Shown: positions 1 to 5,703 of the stretch, one piece after another
Position numbering within the stretch: the first letter of the stretch is position 1
Layout of the letters: every line of letters starts with the position of its first letter
NCBI GenBank assembly: GCA_002320555.1
Contig: DCJV01000081.1
Location: forward strand, 813-12,229
Source of the DNA: Ruminococcaceae bacterium UBA1691
GTDB taxonomy: Bacteria > Bacillota > Clostridia > Oscillospirales > Acutalibacteraceae
Direction of reading: 5' to 3'
DNA: 11,417 bases
Program-made: the position numbers and the translations under genes
Notes under the pieces: generated by a model
Seen by the model: only the letters and a program-made list of their open reading frames with translations
Database searches by the model: none
What the model was told of the DNA's origin: nothing

Positions 1-824
1 ACCGTCCCTTTGGGAACAAAGCCATTGTTGCCATTTTGCAGGATCAGATAGTTGCTGATATAGTCGGCAGAAATATTGGCAATCACCATGGTGGAGCCGA
101 GGATCGCTGCCATAATGACAATGAGCAGCACCTTGTTTTTAGCCACCATTTGGACAGATTCCTTGAGAGACGGTGTCTTCTCGCTCTGCTCCACGCGCTC
201 CTTGGTGTTGAAAAACGCGAGGCTCGAAAGCGCCGCTCCCAGCAGTGCAAAGATCGTAGCACCCACCAGATAGCCGTTTTTCAAGCCCAACGTGCTGTTG
301 CGCAGCACAGGAATCAGAAGGGATGGCAGAATACCGCCAAAGGTGCTGCCGAGGCGCGCCGTGGAAAGGAACGAGGTGCGCTCCTGCTCATTGGGTGTAA
401 TGACTGCGCTCAGGCCCCAGAAGGGAACATCCTGAATGGTAAACATGACGCCCCAGAGGATATAGGTGACAGCCGCATAGGCGATTTTCGCCCCATCGGA
501 GGCAAAGCCGGGCGCCCAGAAAAGCAAGACCGTCGTAATCGCGATTGGAACCGGTGAAAAGAGCAGATAGGGACGCATTTTCCCCCATTTCGTGCGCGTC
601 CGGTCGACGATCATTCCCATGATCGGATCGTTGGCGGCGTCAAAAATACGGCCCGCCAGAATGATGCTACTTGCAGTTACGCCCGCATTTTTCATCCCCT
701 GAAACACAACGTCAACGAGGAACACCATATAAAACATCGTCATAATGGTGTAGATTCCGCTGCGACCGAAGGCCGCGACGGTGAAGGAAAGTTTTTCCTT
801 ACGCGATAGGTATTTTGTCTCCAT
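1..824 (-). CDS. GPH-family (MelB-like) sugar:cation symporter, C-terminus cut by window edge
   Basis: Reading the minus strand from the ATG at 822-824 gives 274 codons with no stop before the window ends, so about the last 180 residues of a usual 450-460 residue protein are missing. The start is fixed by an in-frame TGA 9 bases upstream; AAAGGA lies about 13 bases before it, a rather long spacing. Seen: N-terminus METKYLSRKEKLSF, then FGRSGIYTIMTMFYMVFLVDV (first helix region), and the family signature GRIFDAANDPIMGMIVDRT followed by TKWGKMRPYLL (residues about 58-88), the conserved loop between helices 2 and 3. Hydrophobic segments follow, with the charged central loop KERVEQSEK around residue 208. 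In the GPH family these transport glycosides, disaccharides or sugar acids with H+ or Na+. It is the last visible gene of the exporter-sulfatase cluster, 40 bases after the sulfatase stop, so a sulfated sugar is a reasonable but unproven substrate. Confidence 0.9.
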   Translation of the reverse strand, partial: METKYLSRKEKLSFTVAAFGRSGIYTIMTMFYMVFLVDVVFQGMKNAGVTASSIILAGRIFDAANDPIMGMIVDRTRTKWGKMRPYLLFSPVPIAITTVLLFWAPGFASDGAKIAYAAVTYILWGVMFTIQDVPFWGLSAVITPNEQERTSFLSTARLGSTFGGILPSLLIPVLRNSTLGLKNGYLVGATIFALLGAALSSLAFFNTKERVEQSEKTPSLKESVQMVAKNKVLLIVIMAAILGSTMVIANISADYISNYLILQNGNNGFVPKGT

Positions 825-864
825 TTTCCGAAATCAATCCTTTCTGCCCTTTCTGTATTTGAAA

Positions 865-2190
865 CTATTTTTTCCTGCTTTGATAAGCCGGCAGGATAAC
901 CGGTTTCTTTTCCCCTGCCTGCTCCATTTCGCGCAAAAGCAGTTTTCTCATCTTCTCACGCACAAAGGCATACGATTTATCCCTGATCAGATTATCCTTT
1001 TCAATCGGGTCCTTCTTCAGGTCATAGAGGTAATCTTCAAAATAGACCGGAGAGGAATGAATGGTATAGCCCGACGGAGAAGGTGCCCGCACGGCGTATT
1101 TATACTGTTTGGTCCGGACAGCCCTGCCACACTGGCTTTCACTGATCTGGATGAAAACACAATCGCGCTCCGGCTCTTCTCCCTCCAATTCCCGTAGCAG
1201 AGAACGGCCCATATAACAGCCTGGAATCGGGATTCCGGCCATGTCCAGCATGGTCGGCGGCAGATCGATCAGGCTGACCAGACGGTCGTCCCTTTTGCCG
1301 CCCTGAAACGGTCCGCCGCGGATAATCAGCGGGGTATGGGTGGCGGAATCGTGACAGCTGCGTTTATATTCCAGATTCCGCGTTTTGAAATGCGAGCCGT
1401 GGTCGCTGGTGTAGATGAGGATTGTATTCTCATAAAGCCCTTTTTCCTTCAGCTTATCCACGAGCCTGCCGACATTTTCATCCAGGCGATTGATTGCCGC
1501 CATATAATCGGGATACATTTGATCATAGTCGCCCTTCAGGAAAGACAGATCGGGCGGGATCGGATAATTCCGATACCGTTCAACCGTCTCTTTGGGGCCC
1601 TCGTAGCAGTGGTGATCATTCTGATGATGCGGCTCAAGCTGGGAAATAAACAGGAAAAACGGCTGATCCGAAGTCTTTTGATCCAGATATTCCAGTGCAA
1701 AATCATTGATGCAGTCTGCACGGTAGCCCTTGAAGTCAATCTGGTTCCCCTCTGCGTCAAAGACATAGCCGTCATAACCGTGCGAGGTGAATTCCAGCAC
1801 GTCGGCTGCGCGCCACCAGTCCCGATAGCCGCCCTGCCTATCCTTTGGAATCGCGGTTTTTTCACAATGGACACCAACATTAGGAAGACGGTCGGAGGCA
1901 AGATGCCATTTGCCGACATAAGCCGTCTCATACCCAGCCTCATTGAAATATTCCGCAAGCGGCTTAATATCCTGCGGAAGCGCAATCCCATTCCAATAGC
2001 AGCCGCACTGCGTCGCATACAGGCCGGTCTGCAGGCAGGCACGCGCTGGTCCGCACACTGGCTGGCAGGTGTAAGAATTCTCAAATTGGATGCCCTCCTG
2101 TGCAAGCTGCATCAGATTGGGGGTTACCTCCTCATTGACCGTGTCCCAGCGCTGCTGGTCGCTGAAATAAAAGATAATATTCGGACGCAT
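865..2190 (-). CDS. Cysteine-type (type I) sulfatase, cytoplasmic
   Basis: 441 residues, alkaline phosphatase superfamily. Seen: metal-site N-terminus NIIFYFSDQQRWDT (D11, Q12); the sulfatase signature CGPARACLQTG at 46-56, fitting C-x-P-x-R-x4-T-G, in which Cys46 would be converted to formylglycine; GKWHL at 93-97; and YTSDHGSH at 260-267, giving the second metal Asp/His (D263, H264). No signal peptide or lipobox is present, so it should act in the cytoplasm. Known: in anaerobes Cys-type sulfatases are matured by the radical-SAM enzyme anSME, which is not in this window. The ATG is preceded by TTTGGAGG, 7 bases upstream, and that sequence lies in the last codons of the exporter gene upstream, implying translational coupling. 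Substrate cannot be read from sequence; neighbours suggest a sulfated sugar or small glycan. Some members of this superfamily are phosphonate or phosphoester hydrolases, but Cys46 plus the full signature favours sulfatase. Confidence 0.92.
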   Translation of the reverse strand: MRPNIIFYFSDQQRWDTVNEEVTPNLMQLAQEGIQFENSYTCQPVCGPARACLQTGLYATQCGCYWNGIALPQDIKPLAEYFNEAGYETAYVGKWHLASDRLPNVGVHCEKTAIPKDRQGGYRDWWRAADVLEFTSHGYDGYVFDAEGNQIDFKGYRADCINDFALEYLDQKTSDQPFFLFISQLEPHHQNDHHCYEGPKETVERYRNYPIPPDLSFLKGDYDQMYPDYMAAINRLDENVGRLVDKLKEKGLYENTILIYTSDHGSHFKTRNLEYKRSCHDSATHTPLIIRGGPFQGGKRDDRLVSLIDLPPTMLDMAGIPIPGCYMGRSLLRELEGEEPERDCVFIQISESQCGRAVRTKQYKYAVRAPSPSGYTIHSSPVYFEDYLYDLKKDPIEKDNLIRDKSYAFVREKMRKLLLREMEQAGEKKPVILPAYQSRKK

Positions 2191-2192
2191 AT

Positions 2193-2987
2193 TTAACCTC
2201 CAAAAGATGTGATAAAAGCAGTAACTGCATTATAAAGCGAAAGACAGGCCACCGCTGAAACGGCGAGCACAAAAACCTTTCGGATCGATGACTCCTTGCA
2301 CCTCCGGTTGAGAACCGAGCCCACAAAGCCGCCGACAACGGCACAGGGAATGACAACGAGCAGGATTTTCAAATCGTATCCTGCAAACCCCGTTTTGATA
2401 CCAGTGGTAATCAGATTGGAGCACTGTGAAAAAAAGATGACCGCAACAGAATAAACGGCGGCATCCTTCATGGAAAACGAAAAAAGGAGCGTTAAAAAAG
2501 CAACATTGATTGGACCGCCGCCAATGCCCAAAAAAGACGCCGCAGTCCCCAGCAAAAAACCCGCAAACAGGATCGCCAGCGGATTTGCCACATGAAAGGT
2601 ACGATGCTTCACCACAACGGAGAGGATCACACAGGCCAGAAAAGCCGCCAGGATTGCAGATTGGATGCCCTTGACCAGCTCCGGCATCCCAGAGGCCTTC
2701 ATCGCCAGTGAAAATAGGGAATTTCCGCAGATTCCGCCTGCCACGGAGCCCGCCGCCACAAGCAGGACGATCGAAGCCTTGATCGGCGTTTTATTCCGGA
2801 TATGTTTTGCCATCGATGTAACGGACATTGCAAAGACCGCGCAGGAGGAAATAAAGCTGATCTGTTCCAGCGGATGCGCACCGATTACATCGAGCACAGG
2901 CTTAATGACCACGCCGCCGCCGAGACCAACAAAAGCGCCCAATAATGTGGCGACACATACAACCACACCATAAATCAATGCCACCAC
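2193..2987 (-). CDS. TSUP (TauE/SafE) family permease, probable sulfite/sulfate exporter
   Basis: Polytopic membrane protein of 264 residues (277 if begun at the GTG at 3024-3026). The two family hallmarks are visible: GAFVGLGGGVVIKP near the N-terminus and SFLGIGGGPINV about 130 residues later, the inverted-repeat glycine motifs of TauE/SafE, each opening a bundle of about four hydrophobic helices. Known members export sulfite, sulfonates or sulfoacetate, or move other organosulfur anions. It lies 2 bases upstream of the sulfatase, so removal of sulfate released in the cytoplasm is the natural inference. Start choice: the GTG at 2985-2987 has GGGGTGG five bases upstream, while the GTG at 3024-3026 has no ribosome binding site and sits only about 12 bases after a possible -10 (TATACA, 3040-3045). 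There is no ATG in this part of the frame. Neither start changes the function call. Confidence 0.88.
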   Translation of the reverse strand: MVALIYGVVVCVATLLGAFVGLGGGVVIKPVLDVIGAHPLEQISFISSCAVFAMSVTSMAKHIRNKTPIKASIVLLVAAGSVAGGICGNSLFSLAMKASGMPELVKGIQSAILAAFLACVILSVVVKHRTFHVANPLAILFAGFLLGTAASFLGIGGGPINVAFLTLLFSFSMKDAAVYSVAVIFFSQCSNLITTGIKTGFAGYDLKILLVVIPCAVVGGFVGSVLNRRCKESSIRKVFVLAVSAVACLSLYNAVTAFITSFGG

Positions 2988-3039
2988 AAAAACCACCCCA
3001 TGAAATATAATTTTAACAGATTTCACAAAAAGCGCAAGA

Positions 3040-3073
3040 TGTATAACAATTTTTTCTGAAAAATGGTTTTCAA
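3040..3073 (-). promoter_or_regulatory. Weak candidate promoter of the exporter-sulfatase-symporter cluster
   Basis: On the minus strand TTGAAA (3068-3073) is followed after 22 bases by TATACA (3040-3045). The spacing is too long for a normal sigma-A promoter, so an activator or a different -35 would be needed. It is the only TATAAT-like box between the upstream hairpin and the exporter gene. Inference only. Confidence 0.25.
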
Positions 3074-3080
3074 AAACAGA

Positions 3081-3115
3081 AGAAGCGTGTATCGCCTCTC
3101 AGCGTACACGCTTTT
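3081..3115 (-). terminator. Hairpin after the galactokinase gene
   Basis: AAGCGTGTA (3083-3091) pairs perfectly with TACACGCTT (3105-3113) around a 13-base loop, and the stem can extend to 3081/3115. On the minus strand it is followed by a broken T-rich run (TTCTTCTGTTTTT). It starts about 20 bases after the galactokinase stop and separates that operon from the exporter cluster, so it is a plausible though weak intrinsic terminator. Confidence 0.6.
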
Positions 3116-3133
3116 CCATAATTGACCAAGAAA

Positions 3134-4423
3134 TTACTCTGCTGCGATCTGTACGCCGCCTACCGGACGGATCGACAGCACATAGCAGGTATTCACCCCA
3201 AAAATACGCTCCATCTCCGCCTGATAAGCCGCGAGGCAATCATTCGGCACAAACGCCTGGATCGTCCCTGCAAAACCGCCTCCATGGACGCGCCATGCAC
3301 CCTTCCCGCGCAGCATATGCTCCGTGATCTGCAGAGCAAGGGCGATCGGCTGTTCCTTCGGCAGCCTGGGTGTAAATACATTTTGATTGTACATAAACGA
3401 AGACTGTCCGCTTTCGATAACGCACTGCTTAAAAGTCTCAAAATCGGCGGCACGCAAAGCGTCGACCTCCCGCAGGACCCGCCTGTTTTCCTCATAAAAA
3501 TGCAACGCACGCAGGATCGCACGGTCACCTACGCGATTGCGCAGCGTCGGAATGCTTTGCATAAAGTCCTCCTGTGCGACTTCGCGCAAAACCGGCTTTT
3601 GGAACTCCAAAGCAACGGCCTCCATCTCGCCGCGCACCGCCGCGTACTCGTCCGTCAGATCCGAATGGTTTCCACCTGTGTCGACAATGCACAGAGAATG
3701 GCCGCAGGAAGCGAAATCGAAATCCACCTTTTCAATGACGGGAACAGAGGGATCTTTAAAATCAATCATGACGAAGCCACTCACAGAGCTCGCCATCTGG
3801 TCGAGCAGGCCGCAGGGTTTTCCGAAATAGACGTTTTCTGCATACTGTGCGATCTGGGCAATTTCCACAGGATCAATCTTACCATCATTGAATAAGTAGT
3901 TGAGAATCGTACCGAGCAGCACCTCAAAGGCCGCCGAAGAGGACAGCCCGGATCCGCTGAGCACGCGCGAGGCCGTCGTTGCGTCAAAGCCGCCGATCCG
4001 ATAGCCGAGCTGCTGGAAACGCGCACATACGCCGCGCACCAGGGCGGCAGAATGACCCGTCTCCTTCTCCTGGACACTTAAATCCGATAAATCCACGACA
4101 TCCATACGGTAGCCCTCGGACTTTACTCGCACGGTATTGTCCGTATTCTTTGACGCGGCTGCGATGGCGTCCAAATCAATTCCCGCCGCAAGCACGCGGC
4201 CATGGTTATGGTCGGTGTGGTTGCCGCCGATCTCCGTACGGCCCGGCGCGCTGAAAAGCCCGCCGATCCGCTCCGACCCGAACAGGCTGATGAAGCTGTC
4301 AATGACGTCCGCATAGCGCTTACGCTGCTGAGCAAGCCGGTCCTCGTATAGATATACCTCCTTCAGGGCGCTGTCGTACCCGCCGCTGAGCAGGGTTTCT
4401 TTTAACGTTTTCATATCCGCCAT
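3134..4423 (-). CDS. galK: Galactokinase-family GHMP sugar kinase
   Basis: 429 residues, longer than the usual 380-400 because of an N-terminal extension of about 30 residues before the core. Seen: the galactokinase signature in the variant form GRTEIGGNHTDHNHG (61-75); the GHMP ATP-binding loop VLSGSGLSSSAAFEV (154-168); GKPCGLLDQMAS (201-212), in which D208 matches the catalytic Asp; and the C-terminal GHMP motif VHGGGFAGTIQAFV (379-392). Known role: ATP-dependent phosphorylation of galactose at C1 (Leloir pathway), cytoplasmic. The classical signature is GRVNLIGEHTDY; here the sugar-contacting Glu is replaced by Asn68 and the Tyr by His72, so a different hexose or derivative is possible. 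No galT or galE is in the window. The ATG has AGGGAGA 10 bases upstream and lies 41 bases after the VTT-protein stop, in an apparent operon with it. GHMP kinase is certain; galactose specificity is likely but not shown. Confidence 0.85.
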   Translation of the reverse strand: MADMKTLKETLLSGGYDSALKEVYLYEDRLAQQRKRYADVIDSFISLFGSERIGGLFSAPGRTEIGGNHTDHNHGRVLAAGIDLDAIAAASKNTDNTVRVKSEGYRMDVVDLSDLSVQEKETGHSAALVRGVCARFQQLGYRIGGFDATTASRVLSGSGLSSSAAFEVLLGTILNYLFNDGKIDPVEIAQIAQYAENVYFGKPCGLLDQMASSVSGFVMIDFKDPSVPVIEKVDFDFASCGHSLCIVDTGGNHSDLTDEYAAVRGEMEAVALEFQKPVLREVAQEDFMQSIPTLRNRVGDRAILRALHFYEENRRVLREVDALRAADFETFKQCVIESGQSSFMYNQNVFTPRLPKEQPIALALQITEHMLRGKGAWRVHGGGFAGTIQAFVPNDCLAAYQAEMERIFGVNTCYVLSIRPVGGVQIAAE

Positions 4424-4464
4424 CTGCTAATCGTCTCCCTTTTGTATCGTTTTTGAACTGGACG

Positions 4465-5214
4465 CTATATATTTGTTCCGCTTTTCCCCCCGCGCTTGCG
4501 TCTCTGTTCAATGAGCTCCAGCGACCAGTTAAGCAGCAGGATCGAAAAGCCAGACAACACCAGAAGAATAACAATCGGCAGGATGAAGCTCCAGGAAAGG
4601 GGATCGTACACATTTCGCCCAATAAAGGTATACGATAGCAGCTTCGGTGCAAAGCCCGCGAGCGAAATCAAAATATATTTCCAATATTCATATTCCATAG
4701 AGCCATAGAGCTGGCTGATCGTATTGATCGGAAAGCTCGGCACCAGCCGGAAAACAAACAAAAGCACCGGGCTGAGCGCTCCCTTCGCCTCCAGGATCTC
4801 ACGTACAGCGGGATAGCGCCGGAGCACTTTCTGAATATTGGAGGGGCCGATCCTCATACCGACCAGATACCGTGCAGACATCAGAATCACCACTCCGCCG
4901 AGATTGAGCACGAATGCGACGGGAACAGAAAACACCATACCGGAGATAACGCTGATTGCGGAAACCGGAATGACTGGGATCCACGCTTTGATCAAGAAAA
5001 GCAGCTCGATTACCAACGGGATCAGCCAACGGTAGGGAATCGAGGCAACCGCTCTTTCAAATTCAACCAGAGTAAATTGAAACTGAGCGTACCACCTTTG
5101 GACAGACCTGATATGCATCAGCAGCGTCAGCACCACCAGTACGGCCGCGACAATCAGGAGGAGGTATGCGCACAAATTCAGCAGTTTACGCCGGGTAAAC
5201 TCTTTGGTCTTCAA
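4465..5214 (-). CDS. VTT-domain (SNARE-associated/TVP38-TMEM64/DedA-like) membrane protein
   Basis: 249 residues from a TTG start. Seen: a basic N-terminus, a first transmembrane segment at about 11-33, further hydrophobic segments, and the VTT core FVFRLVPSFPINTISQLYG (about 153-171), in which the Arg and PxxP-like turn are typical; the C-terminus is hydrophobic then basic (EQRRKRGGK). Known: VTT/DedA proteins sit in the inner membrane, and some act in lipid (undecaprenyl phosphate, phosphatidylethanolamine) translocation or polyamine/metal tolerance. The precise role here is unknown. Start: TTG at 5212-5214 has GGAGGAGGA 8 bases upstream; an upstream TTG at 5236-5238 would add 8 residues but has no binding site. 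A 10-codon ORF (5211-5243) overlaps this start by four bases. Transcription probably begins near 5362, leaving a leader of about 150 bases. The galactokinase gene follows in the same direction. Confidence 0.85.
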   Translation of the reverse strand: MKTKEFTRRKLLNLCAYLLLIVAAVLVVLTLLMHIRSVQRWYAQFQFTLVEFERAVASIPYRWLIPLVIELLFLIKAWIPVIPVSAISVISGMVFSVPVAFVLNLGGVVILMSARYLVGMRIGPSNIQKVLRRYPAVREILEAKGALSPVLLFVFRLVPSFPINTISQLYGSMEYEYWKYILISLAGFAPKLLSYTFIGRNVYDPLSWSFILPIVILLVLSGFSILLLNWSLELIEQRRKRGGKSGTNI

Positions 5215-5243
5215 GCAATTGCTCCTCCTCCGCCACAATCCAT
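5211..5243 (-). other. Possible leader mini-ORF (10 codons) overlapping the VTT gene start
   Basis: On the minus strand ATG at 5241-5243 opens MDCGGGGAIA and stops at TGA (5211-5213). The stop overlaps the TTG start of the VTT gene as TTGA, and the gene's ribosome binding site lies inside the mini-ORF glycine codons. GGGGTG lies 10 bases before this ATG. Small size makes chance likely; the overlap geometry is what makes it worth recording. Confidence 0.3.
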
Positions 5244-5368
5244 TTTAAGCTGTCACCCCGAGCCCTGGATGCCCTCTAAAAGCAGCGTACGCAATATGTT
5301 TTCCTATCATGAATCTCATTTATACAATTGCTAACATACCAGAAGGTCCTCAGAATCTCACGAAATCT

Positions 5369-5397
5369 ATTTTATAGCATATCATCCCTGAGGTCAA
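5369..5397 (-). promoter_or_regulatory. Sigma-A-type promoter of the VTT-galK operon
   Basis: On the minus strand TTGACC (5392-5397), a 17-base spacer and TAAAAT (5369-5374); the overlapping TGCTATAAA also gives an extended -10 look. Predicted start near 5362, about 150 bases upstream of the VTT start codon. Five of six -35 and five of six -10 bases fit the consensus. Confidence 0.7.
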
Positions 5398-5497
5398 CAT
5401 TCAACCTTCGACTTTTTTCAACGGGCTGCAAAGCGGGAACGATGGTTGTATTCGTACCATAAAGTCAGAAAAAAATCATCCCAATATGCCATCATTG

Positions 5498-5506
5498 TGG
5501 TACAAT
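5498..5506 (+). promoter_or_regulatory. Extended -10 promoter, rightward, upstream of the structured segment
   Basis: TGGTACAAT is a TGn extended -10 with TACAAT at 5501-5506. There is no good -35 at 16-18 bases. It lies inside a short inverted repeat, ATTGT-GGT-ACAAT (5494-5506). Predicted start near 5513, just before the foldable segment at 5518-5629. Confidence 0.4.
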
Positions 5507-5517
5507 AACCTCACGAA

Positions 5518-5629
5518 TCTCTAGGGAATCAAAGAGTCTAAGAGCTTCGGAGCGTATTGAATCATTCACTTGGGGTCCGCAAGCTCACCTCTGTGGCTAC
5601 GTTGCACACCCTGCCTTTCGGCATGGAGA
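5518..5629 (+). ncRNA. Candidate structured RNA or leader element of unknown class
   Basis: A segment between two rightward promoters can fold into a closed shape. Ends: TCTCTA (5518-5523) pairs with TGGAGA (5624-5629). Hairpin 1: GGGT/ACCC (5573-5576 with 5608-5611), GCA/TGC (5579-5581 with 5603-5605), AGC/GCT (5582-5584 with 5596-5598), a bulged T, then CAC/GTG with loop CTCT. Hairpin 2: TGCC/GGCA (5612-5615 with 5620-5623), loop TTTC, abutting the closing stem. The left part holds the near-palindrome TGAATCATTCA (5558-5568). No T-run terminator follows, so it would be either the 5' leader of the phospholipase transcript or an RNA ended some other way. I compared it by eye with SRP RNA, 6S RNA, T-box, SAM and fluoride riboswitches and cannot assign it. 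Confidence 0.35.
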
Positions 5630-5635
5630 AAATTG

Positions 5636-5644
5636 TGATATAAT
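5636..5644 (+). promoter_or_regulatory. Extended -10 promoter of the patatin-like gene
   Basis: TGATATAAT: perfect TATAAT at 5639-5644 preceded by TGn. The -35 position (TTTCGG, 5616-5621) is poor, usual for extended -10 promoters. Predicted start near 5651, about 50 bases before the coding start. Confidence 0.65.
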
Positions 5645-5703
5645 AAGCTTTAACCCGGACCCATAATCAAATTTACCAGTGGAAACAAACGGAGATGGTC
5701 ATA

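Noticed and set aside
36..557. Plus-strand open frame of 173 codons at the left edge
   Set aside because: It is the antisense shadow of the GPH symporter; its product is charged and low-complexity with no motif, and there is no ribosome binding site.
1336..2196. Plus-strand open frame of 286 codons opposite the sulfatase
   Set aside because: Antisense to a gene with full catalytic motifs; the predicted protein shows no family pattern.
3122..3895. Plus-strand open frame of 257 codons opposite the galactokinase
   Set aside because: Antisense shadow; the GHMP motifs on the minus strand are decisive.
5285..5292. GCGTACGC palindrome in the VTT-galK leader
   Set aside because: An isolated 8-base palindrome is expected by chance at this scale and has no partner site.
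5507..5640. Assignment of the structured segment to 6S RNA or SRP RNA
   Set aside because: Short look-alike strings occur (GTCCGCAAG, GGTGAGC on the reverse strand), but the SRP core is absent and the 6S central-bubble shape and length are not convincing by eye.
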